From Chitinispirillales bacterium (lineage in GTDB: Bacteria > Fibrobacterota > Chitinivibrionia > Chitinivibrionales > Chitinivibrionaceae), in assembly GCA_031254455.1 (NCBI GenBank), contig JAIRUI010000055.1, positions 1 through 18,711 of the forward strand: 18,711 bases of DNA. Reading direction: 5' to 3'. The notes under the pieces are model-generated. The model saw nothing but the letters and a program-made list of their open reading frames with translations, made no database searches and was not told the DNA's origin. This document shows positions 7,654 through 15,541 of this stretch, piece after piece (within the stretch, counting starts at the first letter, position 1; every line of letters starts with the position of its first letter). A program made the position numbers and the translations under genes.

Positions 7654-7673
7654 AAAATTTTCAAGGAGAAAAT

Positions 7674-8522
7674 ATGGAAAGAACGATAATATCTTTTGAC
7701 TATGCTATAAAAAACATCTTGCGCGACAAAGCGAATTTTGACGTATTAAGCGGCTTTTTAACCGAACTTCTTGAAAGAGAAGTTACCGTTCAAGAAATAC
7801 TTGAGAGCGAAAGCAACGTTTCAAACATAGACCTTAAAGTAAACCGTTTGGACTTGAAAGCGAAAATAGACAATGGAGAATTAGCCGTATTTGAGATACA
7901 GTTTTTCGACCGGATTGATTTTTTGGGGAAAGTATCGTTCAACGCCTGTAAAGCGGTAGTAGAGCAAGTTTCAAGTGGAGATTTGTACGATATAAAGAAA
8001 GTTTACTCTATAAATATCGCCTATTTTGATTTAGGCGCAAAGAGAGAATATGTGTTTAGAGCGAATTTGTCAAAATTTAGCGGCGCTCATTTTTCAGACG
8101 AGTATATTCCGTTTTCTCAGAGTTTAAACCCTCCGTCCAACAGCGGTAATTTACATCCTGAATATTATTTGATACTTTCAAATAAATTTGACGAGCGAAT
8201 GAGGAACAAGTTTGACGAGTGGGTTTATACGCTTAAAACGTCATCGGTAAGAAGTGAATTTACTGCGGCGGGGATACAAGCCGCTGGAGAAAAGTTAGAC
8301 GTTCTGAAAATGACTCCGCAACAGAGAACGGAATATGAGAGATTGCGATCTGAGAATATGGATAAAAAGAGTCAATTTTATACAGCTGAGCTGAAGGGAA
8401 AAAAAGAAGGGCTTGCAGAAGGGAAAACAGAAATAGCAGGAAAAATGAAGCAACGAGGAGTGTCTGACAAAGAAATATCCGAAATAACAGGTTTGTCTGT
8501 AGAAGAAATAGAGAAATTGTGA
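7674..8522 (+). CDS. Rpn-family recombination-promoting nuclease (PD-(D/E)XK)
   Basis: The 282-residue protein starts MERTIISFDYAIKNILRD, the typical opening of Rpn/PDDEXK_2 proteins once annotated as transposases. These are DNA endonucleases linked to RecA-independent recombination and, in some bacteria, to phage defence. Candidate catalytic residues are Asp60 (NRLDLKAK) and the ExQ pair Glu74/Gln76 (AVFEIQF). The C-terminus shows KGKKEGLAEGKTEIAG, then a short helical GVSDKEISEITGLSVEEIEK motif seen at the end of many members. I place the start at 7674 because AAGGAG lies at 7663-7668; an upstream in-frame ATG at 7650 overlaps the preceding TGA. Neither terminal inverted repeats nor target duplications are evident, so this is not an insertion sequence in itself. 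Confidence 0.85.
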   Translation: MERTIISFDYAIKNILRDKANFDVLSGFLTELLEREVTVQEILESESNVSNIDLKVNRLDLKAKIDNGELAVFEIQFFDRIDFLGKVSFNACKAVVEQVSSGDLYDIKKVYSINIAYFDLGAKREYVFRANLSKFSGAHFSDEYIPFSQSLNPPSNSGNLHPEYYLILSNKFDERMRNKFDEWVYTLKTSSVRSEFTAAGIQAAGEKLDVLKMTPQQRTEYERLRSENMDKKSQFYTAELKGKKEGLAEGKTEIAGKMKQRGVSDKEISEITGLSVEEIEKL

Positions 8523-8671
8523 TGTTGAAAAAATAAGAAACGGATTGAACCTATTATTTTAATTGCGGTATTTCCCCTAATTTTCTCACAAAAAATATTA
8601 TTTGCGCAAAATAACCGATGATATTTTCCGCGAAAACGTATATTCTAAACACTTTAAGGCGTTAAATCCGG

Positions 8672-8705
8672 AAAATGGGGAGACATCGGGATAATTCCCC
8701 TTTTT
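8672..8705 (+). terminator. hairpin terminator after the Rpn nuclease
   Basis: GGGGA (8677-8681) pairs with TCCCC (8696-8700). After one mismatch the preceding AAAA run pairs with part of the TTTTT at 8701-8705. The stem is short and the loop about 14 nt, but the following T-run supports intrinsic termination. Confidence 0.5.
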
Positions 8706-8778
8706 AAGTATCGCATGATACAAGCGGATAAGCAATAAACATTAAGAGGGTAAATTAAAAAATTGTACTTTTATATGT

Positions 8779-8798
8779 TGTGTAAAATTGTATATAGT
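8779..8798 (+). promoter_or_regulatory. promoter-like element of the argH operon
   Basis: The site reads TGTGTAAAATTGTATATAGT and ends in a -10-like TATAGT. The first 18 bases are identical to those of the site at 15542-15561 upstream of the hisD unit. The argH ATG is about 45 nt downstream, a plausible leader length. Confidence 0.5.
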
Positions 8799-8842
8799 CA
8801 TCTAATATTTTATCCGTAAGATAAGTAAAATTCGGAGAAGTA

Positions 8843-10231
8843 ATGTCTGAACAAAAAAATAAGATGTGGGACGGAAGATTTTCAAAACCGGTTGCAAAAT
8901 TGATGGAAGAATTTAATAATTCGCTTCATATTGATAAAATTTTTATAAAAGAGGATGTTTTAGGTTCGATCGCCTGGGCGAATGCGCTTTTGGGAGCGGG
9001 AGTTTTGACGCAAGACGAATGCGAAAGCATAAAAAAAGGTCTTGAGAATATACTTGAAAAATACGAAAAAGGTGAAATAAAGTTTTTGGATTCCGATGAG
9101 GATATTCATATGGCTGTTGAGAGAATTTTGGGCGAAGAAATAGGAACTTTAGCAAAAAAATTACACACTGGACGAAGCAGGAACGACCAAGTGGCGACGG
9201 ATTTTCGTTTGTTTGTCAAAAATTCGCTTAAAAAAACGCAAAAAATTATCGTTAAATTTTTACAGGCTGTTTTTTATCGAGCCGAAACCGACAAAAATAT
9301 AATTATGGCGGGATACACGCATTATCAGCAGGCGCAGCCTGTTTCAATGGCTCATTATTGGCTTTCTCTGTTTTTTTTAATTAAACGCGAATACGAAAAA
9401 ATTGGGAACACGATAAAAAATATTGATGTTATGCCTTTGGGAAGCGGTGCGATCGCGGGATGCGGGTTTGAGATTGACAGGCAAAGACTATCGAACGAAT
9501 TGGGTTTTTCTTCGCCGACATATAATTCGATTGACGGTGTTGCAAGCCGTGATTTTGCGCTTGATTCTCTGCACAACCTGACAAGTATCTCAATTTCTCT
9601 CAGCAGATATGCGGAGGATTTGATCGTTTGGTCAACAAAAGAATTTTCTTACGTCGAGTTGGACGACGCTTGGGCGACAGGGTCTTCTATGATGCCGCAA
9701 AAGAAAAATCCCGATTCGCTTGAACTTATTCGTGGAAAAACAGGACGTTTAATCGGAAATTATACCGGATTTGCAGCCGCGCTTAAAGGAATAGGATTGT
9801 CATATTTCAAAGATTTACAAGAAGATAAAGAACCGTTTATCGACAGTGTAAATACCGTTGAAACCGAACTTTTGGTTTTTGAGAATGTTTTGCAGACACT
9901 GAAGATTAAAGAAAATAACATTACAAAATCGCTTGATCCGTTTTTGCTTGCCACCGATGTAGCCGATTATCTTGTGAGGAAGGGTTTACCGTTTAGACAA
10001 GCGCACAATATTGTCGGGAAGATAGTTGGATTTTGCGTTGAAAACAAAAAAGCGTTCAATTCGTTTGAAGTCTCGCAGCTCAAAAAATTTTCTCCGCTTT
10101 TTGAAGACGACGTAAAAAATTGTTTTGACTGGAATAACGCGCTGAAGTCTCGTGATGTTTTCGGCGGAACCGGACCTGCAAGCGTTACGCTACAACTTAA
10201 AATCGCCAAAGATTTCTTGGCTGAATTGTAA
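8843..10231 (+). CDS. argH: argininosuccinate lyase
   Basis: ArgH cleaves argininosuccinate to arginine and fumarate, the last step of arginine synthesis. The 462-residue length is standard. Visible motifs are TGRSRNDQ (109-116), the TH pair with His160, and the superfamily signature GSSMMPQKKNPD (280-291), whose Ser281 is the expected catalytic serine. YFKDLQEDKE follows at about 321. The ATG has a GGAG site 6 nt upstream. It is the first gene of a seven-gene co-directional run and lies just after the conserved promoter-like element. The 111-nt gap to argF contains no obvious terminator, so read-through is likely. Confidence 0.97.
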   Translation: MSEQKNKMWDGRFSKPVAKLMEEFNNSLHIDKIFIKEDVLGSIAWANALLGAGVLTQDECESIKKGLENILEKYEKGEIKFLDSDEDIHMAVERILGEEIGTLAKKLHTGRSRNDQVATDFRLFVKNSLKKTQKIIVKFLQAVFYRAETDKNIIMAGYTHYQQAQPVSMAHYWLSLFFLIKREYEKIGNTIKNIDVMPLGSGAIAGCGFEIDRQRLSNELGFSSPTYNSIDGVASRDFALDSLHNLTSISISLSRYAEDLIVWSTKEFSYVELDDAWATGSSMMPQKKNPDSLELIRGKTGRLIGNYTGFAAALKGIGLSYFKDLQEDKEPFIDSVNTVETELLVFENVLQTLKIKENNITKSLDPFLLATDVADYLVRKGLPFRQAHNIVGKIVGFCVENKKAFNSFEVSQLKKFSPLFEDDVKNCFDWNNALKSRDVFGGTGPASVTLQLKIAKDFLAEL

Positions 10232-10342
10232 GATTATATACGAATTTTTGCGTTTCGGTGAAAAAAATTTGCGAGACGTTGTGTTGTTATATTATTTTCA
10301 GTATTTGTCTTTATCGTGTTAAACGGAGATTTTTGTCTTGTT

Positions 10343-11269
10343 ATGAAGAGAGATTTTTTAACATTGTCGGATTTTTCGAGCGAAGAAATTCTCGAAATTG
10401 TCGAGCTTTCATTGAAACTCAAAAAGGAACGTTACGAAGGTAAATTGCGAACCGATATGTCGGGCAAGACCGCCGTGCTTATTTTTGACAAACCGTCGCT
10501 TAGAACCAAAATTACATTTGAAACGGCTATTTACGAACTCGGCGGAAACGCTCTTAATATGTCTTCGGCAAACGGGAAACTCGGCGAAAGAGAGTCGGTA
10601 AGCGATATTGCCAAAAATCTTGAACGTTGGGTACATTTGCTTATTGTTCGTACATTTGACGACAATGCGGTTATAAAACTTGCCCAAAGCGCCAAAATTC
10701 CGGTGATAAACGCGTTGACAGACAAATTTCATCCCTGTCAATCTATCGCTTTAGGGGTTACGTTGCGAGAAAGATTCGGAAATAAAAAAATAAAGTTTGC
10801 ATATATCGGAGACGGAAACAATGTTTGCGCTTCACACTTGAATTTTTGCACAAAAGTCGGTTATGATTTTACCGCGATTACGCCGTCCGGCTACGAACCG
10901 GATGCAAGAACGGTTAAAGAATGTCGAAAAACAGCCGAAAAGACAAATAGTAACATAACGCTTACAAACGATGTTGACTATGGTTTAACAGACGCTGACG
11001 TAGTTTATACGGACGTTTGGGCGAGTATGGGACATGAAAGCGAAGCGCAAAAACGCAAAGAAATTTTTGGAAAGTATCGTGTCGATGAGAGTTTGATGAA
11101 AAAAACTAAAAACGGCGCGTTGTTTTCGCATTGTTTACCTGCACATAGAGGCGACGAAGTTGTCGATTGTGTTTTGGACGGCGAATGTTCTATGGCGTTT
11201 GACGAAGCGGAAAATCGGCTGCATGCGCACAAAGCGATAATTGTGTATCTGTTAAAAAAATCAAAGTAA
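10343..11269 (+). CDS. argF: ornithine carbamoyltransferase
   Basis: The enzyme makes citrulline from ornithine and carbamoyl phosphate. Counting from the ATG at 10343, the protein has 308 residues, normal for the family. The carbamoyl-phosphate loop reads KPSLRT (50-55), a Leu variant of the usual STRT. FHPCQ (129-133), DVWASMG (224-230, the ornithine SMG loop) and HCLPAHRG (263-270) follow. The SMG loop argues for ornithine rather than acetyl- or succinylornithine as substrate. A GTG at 10316 would add nine residues and lacks a ribosome site at the right distance; GGAG lies 14 nt before the chosen ATG, which is longer than usual, so the start is not certain. The next gene begins 11 nt after the stop. 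Confidence 0.93.
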   Translation: MKRDFLTLSDFSSEEILEIVELSLKLKKERYEGKLRTDMSGKTAVLIFDKPSLRTKITFETAIYELGGNALNMSSANGKLGERESVSDIAKNLERWVHLLIVRTFDDNAVIKLAQSAKIPVINALTDKFHPCQSIALGVTLRERFGNKKIKFAYIGDGNNVCASHLNFCTKVGYDFTAITPSGYEPDARTVKECRKTAEKTNSNITLTNDVDYGLTDADVVYTDVWASMGHESEAQKRKEIFGKYRVDESLMKKTKNGALFSHCLPAHRGDEVVDCVLDGECSMAFDEAENRLHAHKAIIVYLLKKSK

Positions 11270-11280
11270 CGGTAAAAATT

Positions 11281-12063
11281 ATGACGTACAGCAGGACAAA
11301 AACAGGAATTACAGGACTTGATCAAATGCTTGGCGGCGGATTTCTCCACAATTCCGCTAATTTGATTGAAGGTGCGCCAGGAACGGGAAAGACCACCATA
11401 GCTCTGCAATTTATTTATAACGGAATAGTAAATTATGACGAATCGGGACTTATAATTTCGTTTGAAGAATTTCCTACACAATATTATCACGACGCCGCCC
11501 AATTCGGCTGGGATTTGAAAAAACTTGAAAAAAACGGGAAACTGAAAATTTTATTTTCAAATCCCGAAACGGTTCTTGATGATATTGGAAAACCGGACGG
11601 CGAATTGACAAAAATCATAGAAAAATTCAGTGTAAAAAGAGTAATAATAGACAGTATTACGCATTTTGATTCTATTACGCAAGATATTGTCGAACTTCGT
11701 AGCGTTGAACGGCGGATTATAAGCGGATTTAAGCGGGAAAGCGTTACGACGGTATTAATTCGTGAAAACGATTCGATTTTAGGACAAATGGCGAACTCAA
11801 ACAGTAAGATTTCGTTTATAGCGGATTCGTACATTTTTTTACGTTATGTGGAAATTGACAGTGAAATTCAGAAAGCGTTAACAATTTTCAAGATGCGCGG
11901 AAGCGATCATCAAAAAGATATTCGTAAGTATCATTGCGGTAAAAACGGAATCGAAGTAGAAAGTAAATTTACCGGACGGGAAGGAATTATGAGCGGAAAT
12001 TCTCGAGCTACTCCGCAAGACGCCTTTGTAACCGTTTTCGGAAAGAAGAAAGAAAATGCTTAA
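11281..12063 (+). CDS. single-domain KaiC/RAD55-like ATPase
   Basis: This 260-residue RecA-superfamily ATPase begins TGITGLDQMLGGGF, as KaiC domains do. Walker A is GAPGTGKT (31-38). FEE (61-63) carries the paired glutamates of KaiC-type active sites, the following sequence AAQFGWDL is typical of the family, and VIIDS (121-125) is Walker B. KaiC proper has two such domains; single-domain relatives serve as signalling or assembly ATPases, for example archaeal FlaH, or GvpD-type regulators. It follows argF by 11 nt and overlaps the next gene by 8 nt (ATG at 12056). The tight coupling to two membrane proteins suggests a membrane-associated ATPase. KaiA and KaiB are not visible, so a clock role is unsupported. 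Confidence 0.85.
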   Translation: MTYSRTKTGITGLDQMLGGGFLHNSANLIEGAPGTGKTTIALQFIYNGIVNYDESGLIISFEEFPTQYYHDAAQFGWDLKKLEKNGKLKILFSNPETVLDDIGKPDGELTKIIEKFSVKRVIIDSITHFDSITQDIVELRSVERRIISGFKRESVTTVLIRENDSILGQMANSNSKISFIADSYIFLRYVEIDSEIQKALTIFKMRGSDHQKDIRKYHCGKNGIEVESKFTGREGIMSGNSRATPQDAFVTVFGKKKENA

Positions 12064-12343
12064 CGATAAAATTTTACTTTTGACTTATTTTGCGGCGGTA
12101 TTTATGCTGAATCTTTTTGTATATATGATTGCCGAGTATTATCGAAGAATGGTAGATAAAAAACTTAATCCGATCGGTTTTATCATTTCAATGAGTGCGA
12201 TTAGTATGGCTGTCGGAGGGTCGTTTGCGGGCGATGAGACAATTTTTGTAAGAATAATATCGGCGTCGATGCTGATTGCCGGAATTTCTTCGCTTTTGAG
12301 CGGAATTGAATTATACTTTTTTACCTGTAAAAACGGAAAATAA
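12056..12343 (+). CDS. three-helix membrane protein 1, unrecognised
   Basis: This 95-residue product has about three membrane helices (about 6-26, 40-57 and 67-88). A basic loop, EYYRRMVDKKLN, follows the first, and SFAGDETIFVR lies between the second and third. The helices are Ser/Ala/Ile-rich (GFIISMSAISMAVG, IISASMLIAGISSLL). It starts inside the last codons of the KaiC-like gene and ends directly before the next ATG, so the three genes are translationally coupled. I recognise no family. It probably forms a membrane unit with the next protein and may recruit the ATPase. Confidence 0.7.
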   Translation: MLNDKILLLTYFAAVFMLNLFVYMIAEYYRRMVDKKLNPIGFIISMSAISMAVGGSFAGDETIFVRIISASMLIAGISSLLSGIELYFFTCKNGK

Positions 12344-12673
12344 ATGGATGGAATTTTTAATTTGATTTTGGTTCCCGTGTATATTCTTGACGCGAGCGTC
12401 TTTACGTTGATGATTATATTGGCGGTTTTGAGCAAAAGGATAGGCGAAGCTTTGAGAGTTCCGCATTTTTATCAGTATTATTATACCTGTTCGGCTTTGA
12501 TCATAGTTCTTGTCGCGTTTGATATGTTTTTTGCGCAATTCATAAAAGATGAAACGGCGAGAAACGAGATATTTGAGGTAACAATCGCTTTACGCGCCGG
12601 ACTTGTATTTTCGACACTTCCGGTAGCGATGATTTATTGGCGTTGGTTGTTTTTGGAAAATATTAAGAAATAG
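12344..12673 (+). CDS. three-helix membrane protein 2, unrecognised
   Basis: The ATG follows the previous TAA with no gap. The 109-residue protein has hydrophobic segments at about 5-27, 47-66 and 85-100. A polar loop, FIKDETARNEIFEVTIALR, joins the second and third. The second segment begins with aromatic residues (HFYQYYYTCSALIIVL), and the third ends YWRWLFLE. It is about the same size as the preceding protein but shows no clear sequence similarity to it. The PaaK-like gene follows after 9 nt. Confidence 0.7.
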   Translation: MDGIFNLILVPVYILDASVFTLMIILAVLSKRIGEALRVPHFYQYYYTCSALIIVLVAFDMFFAQFIKDETARNEIFEVTIALRAGLVFSTLPVAMIYWRWLFLENIKK

Positions 12674-12682
12674 AGGGGATAA

Positions 12683-13963
12683 ATGTCTTTTCTGCCTGAA
12701 TATTCTTGGGAGTTTTTATCGGAAGACGAAATTGAAAGCCGCTCGCTTCGTGCAATGCAAAACCATATCAATTATCTTAAAGAAAATTCCGTGTACTATG
12801 AAAAAACGTTAAGTAAAATTAACGGCGAAGATATAAAAAAAACTGACGATATTCTTAAACTTCCATTTACAAATAAAGATGTTTTAAGTTCCGATATGAA
12901 AGACTTTTACTGTTGCGACAGTATAGCGGAAGTCTGCATTACTTCCGGTTCTACCGGGCGTCCGCTTGTAATGCCGTTTACAAAAGTCGATTTGGACAGA
13001 TTGACTTACAATGAATCGATGTCGTTTAATTCAATAGGAATAACATCAAAAGACAGCGCTCAGATTATGGTTTCGCTTGACCGTCTTTTTGTTGCAGGAA
13101 TGGCTTATTATCGCGGAATGGTAGCGCTTGGAGTAAATACCGCAAGAATCGGGTGTTTGCCGCTTGAAATGCAAGGGTATTATATTCGTTTACTGCGTCC
13201 CAGCGTAATTGTCGGCGTACCGTCTTATTTTATAAAACTTGCGGAATTTCTTAAAAACGAAGGGAAAGACGTAAGCGCTTCGTCGATTCAAAAGTTGATA
13301 TGTATAGGTGAACCGCTTAGAAACGGCGATATGTCATGGAACGATACCGCCCAAAGAATGGAAGATTTGTATGACGCTAAGGTTTACTGCACTTATGCGT
13401 CAACGGAAACTTGTTCTTCTTACTGCGATTGTTTGGAAAGAACGGGCGGACATTCTCATCCGGAACTAATTTACACAGAAATTATCGACGACAACGGAAA
13501 TCCGGTTCCGGACGGCGAAATCGGCGAGTTGGTCGTAAGTACTTTTGGAATGGAGGCGCTTCCGCTTCTTAGATACAGAACAGGCGATATGACGTTTAAG
13601 GTTAAAGGGAAATGTCCTTGCGGGCGAAATTCTGTTAGAATAGGACCGATTGTTTACAGGAAATCGCAACTTATAAAAATTAAAGGCACTACGATTTATC
13701 CTGCGACTATCAATAACGTAATAGATTCATTGGGATGCTGCGATGATTATATAGTTGAACTCAGAGGGCAGAAAAACTACAGTGAGAAAAATGAAATAAT
13801 TGTCCATATTGTTGCGGAAAATAAAGATTTGCACAAAATTACCCAGTCTATAGCGGCTGCCGCACGGGTAAAAATTTCGGTGTTTTTGAGTAATAAAAGT
13901 ACGATTGCGGCGTTGCGCGGCGATGCAAGAAAGGCAATTCGTTTTGTGGATAATCGAAAGTAA
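12683..13963 (+). CDS. PaaK/F390-synthetase-like adenylate-forming enzyme
   Basis: The 426-residue protein has the size and motifs of the phenylacetate-CoA ligase branch of adenylate-forming enzymes. The phosphate loop is TSGSTGRP (87-94), YASTE (238-242) is the A5-like motif, RYRTGD (297-302) contains the ribose-binding Asp, and KIKGTTIYP (332-340) matches the family hinge region. Enzymes of this group activate an acid as its adenylate and transfer it to CoA, or, in F390 synthetase, adenylylate coenzyme F420. Cys248, Cys250, Cys311 and Cys313 (CDC and CPC pairs) could form a metal site, as PaaK-like proteins often have cysteines here. No phenylacetate degradation genes lie nearby, so the substrate is unknown. 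The AGGGG ribosome binding site lies about 6 nt before the ATG. It is packed between the membrane proteins and panB. Confidence 0.85.
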   Translation: MSFLPEYSWEFLSEDEIESRSLRAMQNHINYLKENSVYYEKTLSKINGEDIKKTDDILKLPFTNKDVLSSDMKDFYCCDSIAEVCITSGSTGRPLVMPFTKVDLDRLTYNESMSFNSIGITSKDSAQIMVSLDRLFVAGMAYYRGMVALGVNTARIGCLPLEMQGYYIRLLRPSVIVGVPSYFIKLAEFLKNEGKDVSASSIQKLICIGEPLRNGDMSWNDTAQRMEDLYDAKVYCTYASTETCSSYCDCLERTGGHSHPELIYTEIIDDNGNPVPDGEIGELVVSTFGMEALPLLRYRTGDMTFKVKGKCPCGRNSVRIGPIVYRKSQLIKIKGTTIYPATINNVIDSLGCCDDYIVELRGQKNYSEKNEIIVHIVAENKDLHKITQSIAAAARVKISVFLSNKSTIAALRGDARKAIRFVDNRK

Positions 13964-13983
13964 TCCCGAAAAGCAGGAAATTT

Positions 13984-14769
13984 ATGAAAAAAACGCAAAA
14001 GCCGATCGCCATGATTACTTGTTACGACGCATTGACCGCAAAAATAGCCGAAGAATCGGGCGCTGATTATTTGCTTGTCGGCGACAGCGGCGGAACGAAT
14101 GTTTTGGGCTACAAAAACATAAATGAAGTAAAGTTGAACGACATTTGTTTTCTTACAAAATCGGTAAAACGCGCAAGCGTAAATTGTAAAATCGTGTCGG
14201 ACATTCCGTATGAAATCGTTTATGAAAAACCGAACGAAATAGTATCGGCTTCAAAAAAACTGCTTGAATGCGGCGCGGATATTGTGAAACTTGAAATCGA
14301 AAACGACAGAATAGAAATGCTGAAAAAACTTACGGCGGCGAAAATTCCGGTTTGTACGCATATTGGTTATACGCCCCAAACGCCGAATTTGAAAGCGGAA
14401 TCTCAGGGGAAAACTATAGAACGTGCAAAAGAGTTGATAGAATTTGCAAAAGATTCGCAAAAATTCGGAGCGGAAATGATAGTTTTGGAGTTGATTCCGT
14501 CTAATTTGGCAAAACGCATAACCGAGATTTTGGATATTGTGACGATTGGAATCGGCGCTGGGCGACACTGCGACGGGCAGGTTCAGGTTTGGTGCGACAT
14601 CGCTGGGTTTTCTCCTAAGATATACAAACATTCAAAACTATTTTCAAATGCAAGAACCGCACTTTTATCGGCGTTCAAAGATTACGTTTCACAAGTCAAA
14701 AGCGGCGAATTTCCCGCCGAAAACAATACGACGTTTGTCCCTTACGAAGTTATTGAAAAATTGAAGTAA
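13984..14769 (+). CDS. panB: 3-methyl-2-oxobutanoate hydroxymethyltransferase (ketopantoate synthesis)
   Basis: PanB adds a one-carbon unit from methylene-tetrahydrofolate to 2-oxoisovalerate, giving ketopantoate for pantothenate and CoA. The 261 residues match the family length. Visible motifs are TCYDALTAKIAEE at the N-terminus, VGDS with Asp34, SDIP with Asp73 and KLE with Glu104 (the metal-binding set), HIGYTPQ (126-132), VLELIP with Glu169 (catalytic glutamate) and GIGAG (189-193). The loop after HIGYTPQ departs from the usual LGG(Y/F)KVQG, reading PNLKAESQGK, and the motif after VGDS reads GGTNVLG rather than LGMVVLG. These are unusual but leave the catalytic residues in place. AGGAAATTT precedes the ATG. 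panC and panD are not in the window. It is the last gene before a hairpin terminator. Confidence 0.9.
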   Translation: MKKTQKPIAMITCYDALTAKIAEESGADYLLVGDSGGTNVLGYKNINEVKLNDICFLTKSVKRASVNCKIVSDIPYEIVYEKPNEIVSASKKLLECGADIVKLEIENDRIEMLKKLTAAKIPVCTHIGYTPQTPNLKAESQGKTIERAKELIEFAKDSQKFGAEMIVLELIPSNLAKRITEILDIVTIGIGAGRHCDGQVQVWCDIAGFSPKIYKHSKLFSNARTALLSAFKDYVSQVKSGEFPAENNTTFVPYEVIEKLK

Positions 14770-14807
14770 AAACGGGACTTATAAGATATGTCGCCAAGCG
14801 TTTTAGT

Positions 14808-14838
14808 AAAGGAACGCAAATTTCTTCGCGTTCCCCTT
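14808..14838 (+). terminator. hairpin terminator closing the argH-panB run
   Basis: GGAACGC (14811-14817) pairs with GCGTTCC (14828-14834) around a 10-nt loop. AAA precedes the stem and CCTTTT follows. The stem is G+C-rich for this genome. It could also act for the convergent gene ending at 14870. Confidence 0.75.
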
Positions 14839-14869
14839 TTCAAAAAAAATTGTTTGCTTGGTAAAAAGT

Positions 14870-15415
14870 TTATGCCTTTATGTCCAAATGATTTTCATCT
14901 AATTCATAACCGGGTTTCCAATCGTCAAAAATACTACTGTCAAACGATTGACCGGGTTTCCAGTCGGGGAAGTTTGCCTTTATATGTGCATCCATTCGCT
15001 GATCCTCCGCAGAAGCGATTCGCCCTAACGTCCAACTTGCCGACAATCTTTCACTTGGCGGAAGAGTTTTTATATAATCCAGTTTTATTGCACTGCCTTT
15101 ATCACCGTCTTCTGTGCTCCTTGTTCCGTTGTGATTAGTAATAATTACTTCACGGATATGATCAATCACGGCTTTTTTTATCCAATCTGGGACGGGGACG
15201 ATTTTTTTCCAACTTACGTCTCCTGGTCTTACCAACATTCCTTCTAAGACGTCACCGGAGGCATACAGTTTCGCAGCCAGCTCTTCATAAGAAAGATTCT
15301 TTCCAACCTTATCTTCATCTTTATCAAATAAATCGTCAAGAGGTTTAGTGTTTTTTATATTGAGAAGCTGTTGAAAAACTTTGTAGTTGTCTTTGTTTAT
15401 GTCGCCTACACGCAT
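14870..15415 (-). CDS. conserved-looking protein of unknown function
   Basis: This 181-residue protein has an excellent ribosome binding site (AAAGGAG, 8 nt before the ATG). It starts MRVGDINKDNYKVFQQLLNI and contains GDVLEGMLVRPGDVSWKKIV, VPDWIKKAVIDHIREVII and TLPPSERLSASWTLGRIASA. These conserved-looking, compact blocks suggest an established family; it resembles proteins annotated as DUF3879 in my memory, but I cannot confirm this. There is no signal peptide or membrane helix. Near the end DWKPG occurs twice, 15 residues apart. It stands alone on the minus strand between two plus-strand units and shares their intergenic region with the hisD unit. Confidence 0.7.
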   Translation of the reverse strand: MRVGDINKDNYKVFQQLLNIKNTKPLDDLFDKDEDKVGKNLSYEELAAKLYASGDVLEGMLVRPGDVSWKKIVPVPDWIKKAVIDHIREVIITNHNGTRSTEDGDKGSAIKLDYIKTLPPSERLSASWTLGRIASAEDQRMDAHIKANFPDWKPGQSFDSSIFDDWKPGYELDENHLDIKA

Positions 15416-15541
15416 AATGTTTTCTCCTTTCTCAGCGTAAAAATAAACGCTTTTTTAACATATCGGCATTATTTTTGTAAAACTTAAATTATGATCAATA
15501 AAATAACTTGTGTTTTGACTTATTTGAGTTATTTATAATTT

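Larger units (their letters stand above)
8523..8842. other. 320-bp intergenic region between the nuclease and argH
   Basis: No coding frame is credible. It holds a hairpin terminator near 8672-8705 and, at 8779-8798, a promoter-like element that probably starts the argH operon. The remainder is AT-rich with no repeats that I can see. Confidence 0.6.

Noticed and set aside
7650..7673. Upstream start for the Rpn nuclease at 7650
   Set aside because: The ATG at 7674 has a proper AAGGAG site and gives the usual family N-terminus; 7650 adds eight unmatched residues.
7674..8522. Insertion sequence transposase
   Set aside because: The protein fits Rpn nucleases; no terminal inverted repeats or target duplications were found around it.
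11281..12063. Circadian clock KaiC
   Set aside because: Only one KaiC-type domain is present and neither kaiA nor kaiB is visible.
14788..15138. 116-residue plus-strand frame after panB
   Set aside because: It begins in the terminator region and runs antisense to the minus-strand gene at 14870-15415, which has a strong ribosome binding site and coherent motifs.
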